The translations under genes and the position numbers were made by a program. A DNA stretch of 55,408 bases from CAYOZN01 sp964408455. Lineage in GTDB: Bacteria; Planctomycetota; Phycisphaerae; UBA1845; UTPLA1. Under the pieces are notes generated by a model, which worked only from the letters and a program-made list of their open reading frames with translations, ran no database searches and was not told where the DNA came from. The stretch lies in the NCBI GenBank assembly GCA_964408455.1, contig CAYOZN010000031.1:1-55408 (forward strand). Direction: 5' to 3'. Numbering within the stretch: the first letter of the stretch is position 1; the number at the start of each line of letters is the position of its first letter. Positions 1 to 9,560 of the stretch are shown piece after piece.

Positions 1-331
1 CTTGCGCATCGCACCATCCCGCCCTCGCAGGCGCTTCGGGTCAGTATGTCGCGCTGTGATTCTTCAATTCACAACCGCGTGTGACTTGCGCGCAATGTCG
101 CCGTAATCGCCAGCCGCCTCGAAGCCTGAACACCTCACAGCCTGCCGCTGTGCAGCCGCGTCTGAACTTCACAACCTGTGATATGCCCGCGCGGCATTGA
201 CCGCCGCCACGGAATAACTAGCATCGACGCCGTGCCCGCTGCATTCGCGAGATGCAATCCTGCGAAGCCGGCGCACGCCAGTGCCGTCATTGCGACACGC
301 ACGCGCTTCCCCCGTGCACCTGGAGTATCCC
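1..331. other. Gene-free left edge
   Basis: No convincing gene is seen in these bases. The open frames lack ribosome binding sites and recognisable motifs. The stretch presumably carries the promoter for the RdgC-like gene that follows, but I cannot place a clear -35/-10 pair. Confidence 0.5.
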
Positions 332-1612
332 ATGGGCCTCTTATTCGGAAATGCCACCTTCACGCGCTTTCAGATCGTCGGCGGCGCCCCCAGGCGCCTC
401 GATGACAACCTCCTCGAAAAGTTTCGCGAACATCGCATCGGCACCGGCCGAGTGATGCGCGCCAACCACGAGGAAGTCGGCTGGATCGGCGGTCGGCACC
501 TGTTCGATCGCGATTTCGACCTGGAGAAGAACGTGATCCTCGATACCGTGCACGTCGGCATGCGGATCGATGCCAGCCGCGTGCCGCCGGATATCATGCG
601 CGCCTACGTGCAGATGGAGCTCGAATCGCTTCTGCGCGGCGGCGGCGGCGAAGAGGGTGCCAACGGAAATGGCAGCGCGGTGCGTCGCATCGCGCGCCTC
701 AAGCGCGAGGCCCGCGAGGCGGCCCAGTCCCGCGTGGCCCAGGAGATCAAGGATGGCCGTTACCGCAGCCTGCGCCAGTTCCCGCTGCTGTTCGATTCGC
801 GCAGCGACGTGCTCTATGCCGGCATTGCCAGTCCGGCCGCCATCGAACGGCTCCATCCGCTGTTCAAGGACACCTTCGGCAAGCGGCTGGAGCTGCTATC
901 CGCCGGACAGATCGCATTCCGCTGGGCCGAAAAGAACGGTCTGACGCGCCGCCTCGAATCGCTGACGCCTGCCCGCTTCACAGACCTCGGCAATGGCGAC
1001 TTCCGCGTCTGGTGGACGGCCAATCACGACGACGAGCGGAACTATCTCGGCAACGAATTCCTGCTCTGGCTCTGGTTCCACCTGGCCGAGCGAAGCGACC
1101 ACCTCGAGCTGGAGGACAGCAGCGCGGCAGCCGTGGTGATCGTCAAGCAGCTCGTGCTCGAATGCCCCATGGCCGAGAGCGGAAAGGAAACCATCGTCTG
1201 CGATGGCCCGACCCAACTGCCCGAAAGCCGCCGCGCCATCCAGACCGGCAAGCTGCCGCGCAAGGCCGGGCTCATCGTTTCCCGGCAGGGACAGCAGTAC
1301 GAGCTCACGCTGCAGGCCGAGACCTTTGGCGTCAGCAGCGCGGCACTGCCGAAGATCGAACCCGACGATATGCCCGGCGAAAAAGGCAACGGCAGCAATG
1401 GGAGTGGCGACGGCCAGGCCAATGGCAACGGTTTCGGTCGCGCGCGGATCGAGGAGCGCGTCGAGCAGATTCGCCATCTGGCCGACACGCTGGATCGCAT
1501 GTTCGAGTGTTTCCTGAAGCGGCGGCTCTCCGACGAGTGGACGCACGAACTGGCCGCCATGCGGCGATGGCTCAGCCCGCACGCCGTCGAACTTGAACGT
1601 CAGGCCATCTGA
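332..1612 (+). CDS. rdgC: RdgC-like recombination-associated protein
   Basis: A predicted cytoplasmic protein of 426 residues that resembles the RdgC family. Known RdgC binds double-stranded DNA as a ring-shaped dimer and limits RecA activity. Visible cues are the N-terminal block with GWIGGRHLFD (about residues 50-59), a basic helical stretch ending in a REAREAAQSRVAQEIKDG-type segment, and a FLLWLWFHLAE segment (about 243-253) like the LWLW motif of RdgC homologues. A Gly/Asn-rich low-complexity linker (about 350-369) precedes a C-terminal helical part. At 426 residues it is longer than the ~300 of the E. coli protein, partly through this linker. I chose ATG 332 because TGGAG lies 6 bases upstream; an in-frame ATG at 281 would add an unlikely 17-residue extension. 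Its last 13 bases overlap the 3' end of the convergent Gre-fusion gene. Family assignment is from motif recall, so moderately sure. Confidence 0.72.
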   Translation: MGLLFGNATFTRFQIVGGAPRRLDDNLLEKFREHRIGTGRVMRANHEEVGWIGGRHLFDRDFDLEKNVILDTVHVGMRIDASRVPPDIMRAYVQMELESLLRGGGGEEGANGNGSAVRRIARLKREAREAAQSRVAQEIKDGRYRSLRQFPLLFDSRSDVLYAGIASPAAIERLHPLFKDTFGKRLELLSAGQIAFRWAEKNGLTRRLESLTPARFTDLGNGDFRVWWTANHDDERNYLGNEFLLWLWFHLAERSDHLELEDSSAAAVVIVKQLVLECPMAESGKETIVCDGPTQLPESRRAIQTGKLPRKAGLIVSRQGQQYELTLQAETFGVSSAALPKIEPDDMPGEKGNGSNGSGDGQANGNGFGRARIEERVEQIRHLADTLDRMFECFLKRRLSDEWTHELAAMRRWLSPHAVELERQAI

Positions 1613-3807
1613 AGCGCATTCTCGATGGCCACGATCTCGTAAGTGCGTTCGTCCGTGCCGCCCAGCGCCACCGTGGCCGTTTCGCCGATGCGCTTGCCCA
1701 TCATCTGTCGGGCGATCGGCGTCTGGTAGCCATAGACGCCCCTGGCAAGGTCCGAATCGCCGGCCCCCATGACAAAGATGACCAGTGGCTCGCCCCCGCC
1801 CGTCGCCCGCAGCGTGATGCGCTGGCCGATGGCGACGTGATCCGTCGGCACGTTGTCCGGCTCCAGCAGTTTGGCGAGGGCCAGTTCGCTGTTCAACTGG
1901 GCGACGCGGGCGCGCAGCAGATCGCGCTCTTCGAGGGCGAATTTGTACTCGGAGTTCTCGCTCAGATCGCCGAGCGCCGCCGCCTCGCCGATGGCCTTCG
2001 CGTTCTCGCGCATCTTCACGTTGACCAGTTCCTCGAGCTCCGACTCCTTCGTACGCAGGCCGTCGCGCGTGAAGTAGAGCACCGAATCGTCGTCCCACAT
2101 GGCCACTTCGCGCTTGGCGTACAGCTTGGGGAAGGCCTCGGTGAGAATGGACAGCATCTCGCCCTGCACCGTCGGCCCCAGTCCTTCGGCCCGCTCGAGC
2201 TGCCTGCGAATGGTCTGGGCCATCGGCAATTCCAGCGTCTTGAGCATCTCGCGGAAGCGGGCGTAGTCCCTGGCGCTGAAGCCCGCCCGCACTTTCGCCC
2301 GCATGTCCCCGATCGTCTGCCCCGAGGCCTTGCCCTCGGACATTCGCGTCGGGCCGACCAGTGCGATCAGTTCGTTGAAGAGCTCGATCAAGGGCGGAAT
2401 ATCGAGCTCGGTCTTCACGCCCGGTCCCTTCCACAGCCACATGGCCGCGTCGGTGAACTGCCCGGGATCGGCCATCGCCTCCGCTGCCGTCACCTTCAGG
2501 CGCTCGCCCTGGCCCGCGGCCTCCACCTTCTTCGCCAGCGTGTCGCACATGCCGGCGGGGCAATAGAGGATGAGCTGGGCGAAATGCGCCGGCCAGCTGT
2601 CGGGATAGACCTGCTCCACGCAGTCCACGGCCAGCGACCACAGCGCCGCATCCGGCACCGACGCCACTTCGCTCACCGGATCGGTTGCGGACTTGAGCAT
2701 CTCCAGTGCCATGCCGTGGGCATCCGTCGAAATCGGAAGCCCGTCCGCCGCCAGCCGCTCGATGACCAGCGCCGTCGCGAAGGCCTGCTGGTGTTCCTTG
2801 TGCCGGCGAAACCGGTTAACGCTGTCCGTCAGCGACTTCTGCACGCGGTTCAGAAAGCCCGGATTCGGGTCCTGCTTGCGGTGCTTCGTGTCGCGCAGAT
2901 AGCCTTCCAGAATCTCCAGCCACTGCCGCGGCGCCGTCGCCGCGCTGAAGCCCGCCCACGTCTCGTCTTCGAGCGATTTGCCGACCGGATCGTAGATCAG
3001 GAACATCGGCGAGCGCCCTTCGATCCGCAGGTGCGCGCTCTTCTTCACGCCGTCGCGAATGCGCGACCAGAAATCGCTCCATCCCTTGGTCGGAATGTAC
3101 CGCGGCACCAGTATCAGCTTGAGCGCATCCCGGTCCATCTCGTTGCGGTGGGCCTTGACGATGCCGATGACCAGCCGCAGCGGATCGTTGGTGAACAACT
3201 CGCCGATGCGCTCGGGGTGCAGCTGTTCCAGTACGTGAAAGTCATCCGCTTCCGCCAGGTCGAAGTCGTTGATCACTTCCGATAGCGGAAGGGTGCGCTT
3301 TCGCCGCGCCGTCTGGAGCACCACTTCCTCCGCGTCCAGATCGGCTTCGATCACTTCCGCCGCTTCGTCCTCCGAGCGGTTCACCAGGTACATGCCCGGC
3401 TTCAGCCTCAGCCCCACGTCGAGATAGCGCAGCGCCCGGCGGACGGACTTACCCTCTTTCAGCCCGGACCGGTCCACCCAGCGATCCAGCTCCGGGTGTT
3501 CTTTGTGCGTCTCGCGATAGAGCGTGAGAATTTCGTCCCGAAGCTGCTCGCCGTCGGGCAGCCGCAGCAGCAGGCCGCGGCCAAGGCGCAATGCCTCCTG
3601 CGGAGAGTGATTTTCCTTCATGCTCGACAGCCACGCCCAGCCCATGGTTTCGGCGAGCTTGGCCTGGCCCGATTCAACTACCTTGTCGATGAGCGGCAGG
3701 AGTTTATCCGGCGCGGCGCCGGGTTTGGATGTGACTGTCAGCCAGGCGGATTCCAGATCGGTCCACCGCCCGGCTCGTACGTGTGATTCAAGCATCTCGT
3801 AGTCCAT
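1600..3807 (-). CDS. GreA/GreB-type elongation factor fused to a large N-terminal domain
   Basis: A 735-residue protein whose last ~155 residues form a complete transcript-cleavage factor. It has the N-terminal coiled coil with the acidic tip GDLSENSEYKFALEE (about 612-626), then the FKBP-like C-terminal domain with YGYQTPIARQMMGKRIGE (about 111-128 of the Gre part). Gre factors enter the RNA polymerase secondary channel and stimulate cleavage of backtracked RNA. The preceding ~580 residues are mostly helical and unrecognised. They begin MDYEMLESHVRAGRW and include a probable nucleic-acid or polymerase-contact region that I cannot name. Start ATG 3807 was chosen because the frame upstream reads low-quality sequence; GGGAGG lies 13 bases upstream and AAGG 3 bases upstream. 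Ordinary GreA is ~158 residues, so the fusion is the oddity. It ends convergently, overlapping the RdgC-like gene by 13 bases. Confidence 0.82.
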   Translation of the reverse strand: MDYEMLESHVRAGRWTDLESAWLTVTSKPGAAPDKLLPLIDKVVESGQAKLAETMGWAWLSSMKENHSPQEALRLGRGLLLRLPDGEQLRDEILTLYRETHKEHPELDRWVDRSGLKEGKSVRRALRYLDVGLRLKPGMYLVNRSEDEAAEVIEADLDAEEVVLQTARRKRTLPLSEVINDFDLAEADDFHVLEQLHPERIGELFTNDPLRLVIGIVKAHRNEMDRDALKLILVPRYIPTKGWSDFWSRIRDGVKKSAHLRIEGRSPMFLIYDPVGKSLEDETWAGFSAATAPRQWLEILEGYLRDTKHRKQDPNPGFLNRVQKSLTDSVNRFRRHKEHQQAFATALVIERLAADGLPISTDAHGMALEMLKSATDPVSEVASVPDAALWSLAVDCVEQVYPDSWPAHFAQLILYCPAGMCDTLAKKVEAAGQGERLKVTAAEAMADPGQFTDAAMWLWKGPGVKTELDIPPLIELFNELIALVGPTRMSEGKASGQTIGDMRAKVRAGFSARDYARFREMLKTLELPMAQTIRRQLERAEGLGPTVQGEMLSILTEAFPKLYAKREVAMWDDDSVLYFTRDGLRTKESELEELVNVKMRENAKAIGEAAALGDLSENSEYKFALEERDLLRARVAQLNSELALAKLLEPDNVPTDHVAIGQRITLRATGGGEPLVIFVMGAGDSDLARGVYGYQTPIARQMMGKRIGETATVALGGTDERTYEIVAIENALQMA

Positions 3808-3917
3808 GCGCCTTGACAGACCTCCCGGGGAAAACCGGGTATTTTCGCTGGAAAAGGCCTGTCTGTCGAGTCGCAGGATAAACCGCAATAGCCGAGGCTT
3901 GCCGCTACCCGGCCCGG

Positions 3918-5129
3918 CTACGTGCGAGCCGGTTTTTCCGCCGGCGCCGACGCCTTCCGCCGTTGAGCTGAAGTCAGCAGATTGTCCAGCCGCGTCTTCA
4001 TCTCGTTGAACACCCGTACGACCTGTTCGTCGAGTTCCTTGAGTTTTTGTTCGCGAACCTTGGGATCGGCAATCTTCTCCGCCTCGGCCCTGCGCGTCGC
4101 ATTTGCCTGTTCCAGCCGGCCGCTGCGGGTCAGGGCCTCCTTGAGAATGGCCCGCGCCGAGGCGAGCTGCGCTTCGGTCAACTCGTGCCGCGCCGCGAAA
4201 TCCGAAACATATTGTTCCCACGGATGTAGGTCGCGAGGCGGTTTCGCGACGGGGGCGGGTGCATCGGCAGCCGGCTTTTCGGCCCCTGCCTGCCGGGATG
4301 CCGCTTCCAGCGCCTTGCGAATCGCGTTGCGCTGCTCCTCGGTCAGCGACGGATCCTGAAGCTGGCGATTAGCTTCGCTTAGCAGCCGTTCGAGATCCAC
4401 GCCCGCCGGCGGGGGCTGACCCTCTCTGAGGGCCCGCGTGATCTGCCGCATCTCCCGATTGGCCTCGCGATCCTCGCGGCGATCGTCGCGTCGCTCCTCG
4501 CGACGGCGCATCCATTGTTCTCGACGCTCCCGGCCCTTTGCCGCCTGCTCGGGCGGCAGCAGCGCCTCGATCCGCTGGGCCGCCGCTTCCATGTCAAACG
4601 GGTATTGTTCTTCAATCTCGCGCATGCGCGATCGAAGCGCCTGGAACTCGGGATCCTGCTGAAACTCCCGCATCCGGCCGCGGCGACGCTCGCCATCCCC
4701 GCCATCCTCGCCGCTGCTTTCGCGTGCAGTGCGCCAATACTCAAACATCTCGTCGCGGAGCTTGTCGTATTCGTCCGCGGCAGGACCCATCTTCGCTCGA
4801 CGTTCCTCCTGCATCGCCTGCATCTCGACACGAACCTGTTCCCGCTGTTCGTCCGACAATTCGTACGTGCGCGCCGTCATGTCGAGCATGCGCTCGTTGC
4901 GCAACTGCCGCCGCTCTTCCGGCGTCGCGTTGCGATAGCGCTGCCACTGTTCGCGCCGGCGCTGACGTTCCTCGGGATCATCGAATCCGCGCGGACCGCC
5001 CGGACCGCCGCGATCGAATCGCCGTCGCCGCTCTTCCCGAGGTCCGCGATCGGGCTGTTCCTGCGGCTGCGTCTGGACGAGTGCCGCCTGGGATGAAAAG
5101 AGCGCGGCGAATAGAACGGAAGTGAACAT
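3918..5129 (-). CDS. Secreted Arg/Glu-rich coiled-coil protein, paralogue A
   Basis: A 403-residue protein with an N-terminal signal peptide (MFTSVLFAALFSSQAAL, cleaved around residue 17-20), so likely periplasmic or envelope-associated. The mature part is very rich in Arg, Glu and Gln and is predicted as long helices. Segments such as LSDEQREQVRVEMQAMQEE recall the LTXXQ/Spy-like helical repeats, but the match is loose. From about residue 303 it carries a C-terminal domain (HPWEQYVSDFAARHELTEAQ onward) shared with the next gene downstream in the window (5405-6721), so the two are tandem paralogues. Start ATG 5129 follows AGAGGGA by about 6 bases. Function unknown; a metal- or stress-related periplasmic role would be a guess from the Spy-like look only. 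Confidence 0.75.
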   Translation of the reverse strand: MFTSVLFAALFSSQAALVQTQPQEQPDRGPREERRRRFDRGGPGGPRGFDDPEERQRRREQWQRYRNATPEERRQLRNERMLDMTARTYELSDEQREQVRVEMQAMQEERRAKMGPAADEYDKLRDEMFEYWRTARESSGEDGGDGERRRGRMREFQQDPEFQALRSRMREIEEQYPFDMEAAAQRIEALLPPEQAAKGRERREQWMRRREERRDDRREDREANREMRQITRALREGQPPPAGVDLERLLSEANRQLQDPSLTEEQRNAIRKALEAASRQAGAEKPAADAPAPVAKPPRDLHPWEQYVSDFAARHELTEAQLASARAILKEALTRSGRLEQANATRRAEAEKIADPKVREQKLKELDEQVVRVFNEMKTRLDNLLTSAQRRKASAPAEKPART

Positions 5130-5404
5130 GTTACAGTCCCTCTGTTGACGATATCGAGCCGAATGGCGCGCGCAACGAAACGGCGCCCGCCATCTTATCA
5201 AAACGAGCGCCGCCGACGACGATTGCACGGCAACAGCCGCAATTCAGGTCTCGTTGCGGGCGGCCGTTAACCACCCGCGGGAGGCTCTTCGCCGCGATAT
5301 TGATTGTAACTACTTGCCTGAAATGAAATTATGGTATTGTGCTGACGCGAACCTGGACGCCGTGCAAATCGATTGCGATTGGAGCTTTCCTGCGCTCGCC
5401 GGAT

Positions 5405-6721
5405 TTATCGCTTTGACTTCGCCGGCTCGGCCGCCTTGGCCCTGGCCTTTTGCGAGGACGTCAATAGCGCCTCGAGCCGCTGCCTCAGCTCGTGAAACAG
5501 CCGGTCGATAGGGGCGTTCAACTCCGCGAGCTTCGCCTTCTTTTCGCGTTCGTCCTTCAATGCCTGCGCCGCCGCGACCCGTTGTACGTTGGACCGTTCA
5601 ACCTGCTGTCCTCGGGCCGTGAGGTCCTTCAGAATGGAAAGTGCCGAGTTTCGCTGAGAGTCGTTCAACTCGTGCGTCTCGATAAAATCGTAGACGTACT
5701 TCTCCCATTCGCTCAACGGCCGGCCCGGCGGCACTGGCGCTGGAGGAGTTGTCTTTGCGGGCTCGGGTTTCGACGTCTTCTTGATTTCAGCAGGCGCAGC
5801 CTCCGGCCGCGGTGGGGCAGGCTGCGGGCGCGGCGCGGCTTGCGCGGCCGCCGGACGCTGTTCGACCGGCTTTTTGCGTTCCTTGGCGGCGGCGGCCCTG
5901 GTCCGCGCATTAAGCTCCCGGGCGCGCCGCGCTTCCGGCGATGGCCGCTCCGGCGTCGCAGATCTCAGCGGGGACTGATGAAGCAGGGACAGGTCTTCGG
6001 GCACCTTGGTCCCCGCAATTTCCGCGAAGGCCTCGAGCAGGCCGGCCGTCTGTATGTATGACGGCAGCGTGCGGATGCGTTCGTCCCAGTGCTGACGCGA
6101 ACTCTCAATGGCCTCTCCGCTTAGGTTTTGCTCGAATTCCTTGAACCGCTCGATGTAGCGCTGGTGATTAAGCTTCTCAAGCTCGCGAACCTGCTCGTCG
6201 AGCTTGGCGAATTCTGAATCGGCCAACAGCGCCTTGCGGGCTTCCTCCGGAAACTCCGAGGCCGGCGTGTCCTGCGTCAGCTTTGCGTAAATGGCGGCAC
6301 GGGCGTCCACCACCGGTCCAAACTTCTCCCAGAGTGAGTGCGACTCTTCCTGCGCGTTCGTAATGATCTTGTGCAGCACCTGAACTTCTTCGGTGCTGGG
6401 TTGATAAAGGTGCCGCGAGAGCATCAGAAAATCGCGCGTCTCAATCGCTTGGCGCTGCTTGGATGTCAGCGATTCGATCGGAGGCATGCTCTCCGGATTG
6501 CGGCGTGCAGCACGCAACTGCATCTCGCGTTCATGCTTCTGGCCCACCGCCGTGCCGCGCCGAAAGGAGTTCTCGCCGCCGCTTTGCGGCCGGCCGCTCA
6601 CAGGGCGACTGCGGCCGGGCGAACGCGACTGGTTCTGGTCTTCGGCCGACGCGCTCGATGCGGTCAGTACGGCAAAAGCCGCCGAAAGGCCGTAAATGCA
6701 AATGGACCTGGAAAGACGCAT
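5405..6721 (-). CDS. Secreted Pro/Ala/Lys-rich protein, paralogue B
   Basis: A 438-residue protein with a clear signal peptide (MRLSRSICIYGLSAAFAVL, cleavage after ASSASA). The middle has helical segments (LTSKQRQAIETRDFLMLSRH) and a Pro/Ala/Lys-rich linker at about 280-330. A C-terminal helical domain (PLSEWEKYVYDFIETHELN, from about residue 333) aligns by eye with the end of the neighbouring gene at 3918-5129: both share the W-E-x-Y-V-x-D-F spacing, then HEL, then a QR/AR helix and a run ending LLTS. GGAGGAG sits about 6 bases before ATG 6721, fixing the start. It lies upstream of paralogue A on the same strand with a 275-base gap. Function unknown; the pair probably arose by duplication of the C-terminal domain. 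Confidence 0.77.
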   Translation of the reverse strand: MRLSRSICIYGLSAAFAVLTASSASAEDQNQSRSPGRSRPVSGRPQSGGENSFRRGTAVGQKHEREMQLRAARRNPESMPPIESLTSKQRQAIETRDFLMLSRHLYQPSTEEVQVLHKIITNAQEESHSLWEKFGPVVDARAAIYAKLTQDTPASEFPEEARKALLADSEFAKLDEQVRELEKLNHQRYIERFKEFEQNLSGEAIESSRQHWDERIRTLPSYIQTAGLLEAFAEIAGTKVPEDLSLLHQSPLRSATPERPSPEARRARELNARTRAAAAKERKKPVEQRPAAAQAAPRPQPAPPRPEAAPAEIKKTSKPEPAKTTPPAPVPPGRPLSEWEKYVYDFIETHELNDSQRNSALSILKDLTARGQQVERSNVQRVAAAQALKDEREKKAKLAELNAPIDRLFHELRQRLEALLTSSQKARAKAAEPAKSKR

Positions 6722-7051
6722 GTGTCTCCTCCCGGAAGGCCGCGCCTCAGGCCGCAGCCATCTTAACAGCACGTATCAGTGGACGCGTCACTATAAACCG
6801 GCCGCCCCATTGCCTCAACTGAAAGTGCACGGGCCTGGGAGCCTGCCGAATGGCGGTTCTCTGTAGCAGCCCTGAATTGTACCCCGCGCCAGCGCCATAG
6901 GCTGCATGATTCCGGGATCCTTCCAATAATCACACCGTTGATCTCGCACGCAGCCGGCGCAGGTTCTTCAATAGCGGTTATTGGCTGCGAACCCCTGCCC
7001 TCAAGTGCCCAATAGCGATACTCAGCGTCGAGCGTGGCGGCCGAGGGGTCG
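6722..7051. other. Spacer between VIT/VWA gene and paralogue B
   Basis: No supported gene. A minus-strand frame of about 99 codons (ATG 7062 down to 6763, overlapping the end of the VIT/VWA gene) is open. Its composition and third-base use look intergenic and I recognise no motif, so it is not called. The promoter of paralogue B should lie here. Confidence 0.45.
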
Positions 7052-9370
7052 TCAGTTTGCATCCGGCGCCGACTCAACAAAAAGGCCCTTCCAAGCCACG
7101 ATGACGCGTTCCCCCTGGGCAAGATAGCGGCCAACGCCCGGGTTACGAGCGACGAAGTCGTAATACTCCGTGCTATACAGTGCCAGCTTCGTGGTCTGGG
7201 ACTTTCCGTCGTAGGCCGCATCGACCCAGCGCCCATTTTCGAGATAAAACGTGCGCGAGTCGATGAAGTTCACGAGCTGTCCACCACCCTTGTCGCGATA
7301 CTCGTCGCGCACAAAACCGGCTGCCTCCGCCGCCTTCTTGTTGTCGGCAAGGCGCATCCTGCTGTTGCTCTTCGATGCGCCGACCGATGCGGCGCCGACC
7401 TGATCCTGCTGCGCCTCGCGCGCCTCCTGCATGTCGCGCTGGCGGCCGCTCCACGCGTCATTCAACTCGCGCGACATCCGCCGCGGACCCGCCGGCGAAA
7501 TGCCGCGGCGGCTGGCCAGTTGTTCGTCTTCCTGGATGAGATAGCTCGTATAAGGCGTCAGAATGCCATAGAGCTTGGCCAGCCGAATGACTTCGTTGCG
7601 CAGTTCCATCTGGTCGCCCTTGAGCCTGATTTCGTCGAGCAGATAGCCGATCTTTCGCATCGCCCATACTCGCGGTAGAAAGGAACTGCGGCGATCCTCC
7701 GTCGCAAACGAACAGGGATAGCTGAACGTCTTCCGCTCACCGCGCGCCTCCCCGGACAGCTCGATCGTCGTCGAGCCGGTCGGCGTGCCGCCGTATCGCC
7801 CGACCACCACCAGCTCTCCACCGCGAAACAGATCGGGCAGCGCCTTGGGGTAGACGTCGTGTACCGACACGCCGCTGAACGCAAGCTTCAGTCCCGCCAG
7901 CACCGGATGGGCCAGCTTGGTGTAGAACGACGACAGCTTCAGCTCGAGATCTTCCGACGGCGTCACGTACTCGCGGGCGCCGCCATTGTCGTCCGCGAGG
8001 CGATCCAGCAGGTGCGTGTTGACTTTGAATCCGACGCCCAGGCAGAACAAGCGCGCCGCCTTCCCACTGTTCTTTTCCGACGCGTTGGCGACGATGGCAT
8101 TGGGGTCCACCACGCCGACCGTCGGCTCTCCATCCGTCACGAATACGACGAAGTATGGATTTTTTCGCCACGGCTCGCCCGCTGTTTTGTCCGCGCCCGT
8201 CGCCAGCGGATTGAGCTCCAGCGCCTTGCGCAGGGCCGAATCGATGTCCGTCCCGCCCACGGCGTTCAGGCGATCGATGAATTGTCGCGCGTCGTCCTTG
8301 GTGCTTTCGCTTGCCGCAGACCAGCCTTTGCGAAAGGCCCGCGTATCGGTCGCAAAAGTGATGATGTTGAAGCGGTCTTCCGGGTTCAGATTCGTAATGC
8401 AGAACTTCAGGGCCTTGCGGGCCTGTGCGATCTTGTTGTCGTCTGCCATGCTGCCCGATGTATCGAGGACGAAGCAGATATTCTTGGGCATGCTCCCGTC
8501 CGACACTGCCGATGGGTTCGGCGTGATCCGCGCCATGAAGAAGCCGTCTTCGCCGCCGCCTTCGCGCTGAGTAAGCAGAGTCAATCCAAAGGCATCGTCG
8601 CCGCGCTGCACCACGATCTGAACGTCCTCGTCCGGCCCGGCCAGCGGCTTTTCCAGCCCCACGACGTATTCCTTCTCGCTGCGCCGATCGACCGTACACT
8701 CGTGCGTCGGGCTGAACACGCTCTGAATCGGCCGCTCGCTGCGAACAACGGCCCGCAGCGAGAACTGCTCGATCGGCTGAAAGCTGCATCCCGGCTGGGC
8801 CAGCGGAAACTGGTACCGCGACAGGCCGCCGTCCGAAGCCATCGTCTCGGTATAGCTCAGCTTGATGCGGCACTCGCCGTGCGGCGCAATCGGAAATACC
8901 CGCGCCTGGATCAGCGATTGCCCCGCGAATTGCAGCAGCGCAGGATCGCGCATCTTCGCCACGATCGATTCATAGATCTTCCGCGCCTGCTCCGCGTCCA
9001 GCAGTTCCGCACCGCTTTCGCGCCCGTTCATCGTCATCGAGAACTGGTGAATGCCCGCCGACGCCGCGACCGGGAACAGATAAGTGCCCTCGATCGGCGT
9101 GCTGCCGCGGTTGACGAAGACCTGCTCGATCTGGGTCTCGGCGACGGCGTCGTTGATCGTCACGTCGACGCGCTGTGACTTGATGCCGAGCGGCGTGTAG
9201 CAGATCACGGGCCGCGGCGCGCGCCTGCGTGCCTGTTCGTCCACGGTATCGCTCACGATGATCCCGTTCCCCAGCGCCGGCCTCGGCACGAAAGCGATGG
9301 CCGCCGCCAATAACAGAAGCCGCTTCGTTGTATTGGTCGCACCGACTCTGGCCCGGCATGCAGCGGACAT
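7052..9370 (-). CDS. VIT and von Willebrand factor A domain secreted protein
   Basis: A 772-residue exported protein with the domain order of inter-alpha-trypsin-inhibitor heavy chains. It has a signal peptide (residues ~1-34, LLLLAAAIAFVPRPALG), a VIT domain (~40-175, with EQVFVNRGSTPIEGTYLFP) and a VWA domain starting near residue 295. The VWA carries a complete MIDAS metal-binding core: DTSGSM, a later Thr in the ATDTRAF/GGTDIDSAL region, and the VTDGEPT aspartate. The ~250-residue C-terminal part (with TPYTSYLIQEDEQ, then a helical, Arg-rich and Gln-rich stretch) resembles the tail of bacterial VIT/VWA proteins. Such proteins are common in planctomycetes; the role is probably adhesion or matrix assembly (inference). 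ATG 9370 has GGAG about 8 bases upstream. It is divergent from the YceH-type gene. Confidence 0.9.
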   Translation of the reverse strand: MSAACRARVGATNTTKRLLLLAAAIAFVPRPALGNGIIVSDTVDEQARRRAPRPVICYTPLGIKSQRVDVTINDAVAETQIEQVFVNRGSTPIEGTYLFPVAASAGIHQFSMTMNGRESGAELLDAEQARKIYESIVAKMRDPALLQFAGQSLIQARVFPIAPHGECRIKLSYTETMASDGGLSRYQFPLAQPGCSFQPIEQFSLRAVVRSERPIQSVFSPTHECTVDRRSEKEYVVGLEKPLAGPDEDVQIVVQRGDDAFGLTLLTQREGGGEDGFFMARITPNPSAVSDGSMPKNICFVLDTSGSMADDNKIAQARKALKFCITNLNPEDRFNIITFATDTRAFRKGWSAASESTKDDARQFIDRLNAVGGTDIDSALRKALELNPLATGADKTAGEPWRKNPYFVVFVTDGEPTVGVVDPNAIVANASEKNSGKAARLFCLGVGFKVNTHLLDRLADDNGGAREYVTPSEDLELKLSSFYTKLAHPVLAGLKLAFSGVSVHDVYPKALPDLFRGGELVVVGRYGGTPTGSTTIELSGEARGERKTFSYPCSFATEDRRSSFLPRVWAMRKIGYLLDEIRLKGDQMELRNEVIRLAKLYGILTPYTSYLIQEDEQLASRRGISPAGPRRMSRELNDAWSGRQRDMQEAREAQQDQVGAASVGASKSNSRMRLADNKKAAEAAGFVRDEYRDKGGGQLVNFIDSRTFYLENGRWVDAAYDGKSQTTKLALYSTEYYDFVARNPGVGRYLAQGERVIVAWKGLFVESAPDAN

Positions 9371-9547
9371 GGCAATATCTCCGGAATGTCTGAATCAAAC
9401 CCGCGGGCCGGCAAAAACGGCCCCGCTGGAATCTATGACGCCCGTCCGGCCTGCCGGTTCCCGGAAATCGGCCGCCGGCATCGGGTACGCGCCGCCCGCC
9501 GGCCGAAACGCTTCTCCAGGCAGCTTTTCAACCTGCCGTACCGGTCC

Positions 9548-9553
9548 TAAACT
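9548..9553 (+). promoter_or_regulatory. Candidate -10 box of the YceH-type gene
   Basis: TAAACT ends 7 bases before ATG 9561, with TTTTCA (9525-9530, 4 of 6 to TTGACA) at 17-base spacing. No Shine-Dalgarno is visible, so transcription would begin at or near the start codon. Confidence 0.45.
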
Positions 9554-9560
9554 TCGTGAC

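Noticed and set aside
6763..7062. Minus-strand ORF of ~99 codons overlapping the VIT/VWA stop
   Set aside because: No motif, poor third-base composition and no ribosome site; kept only as a note in the spacer entry.
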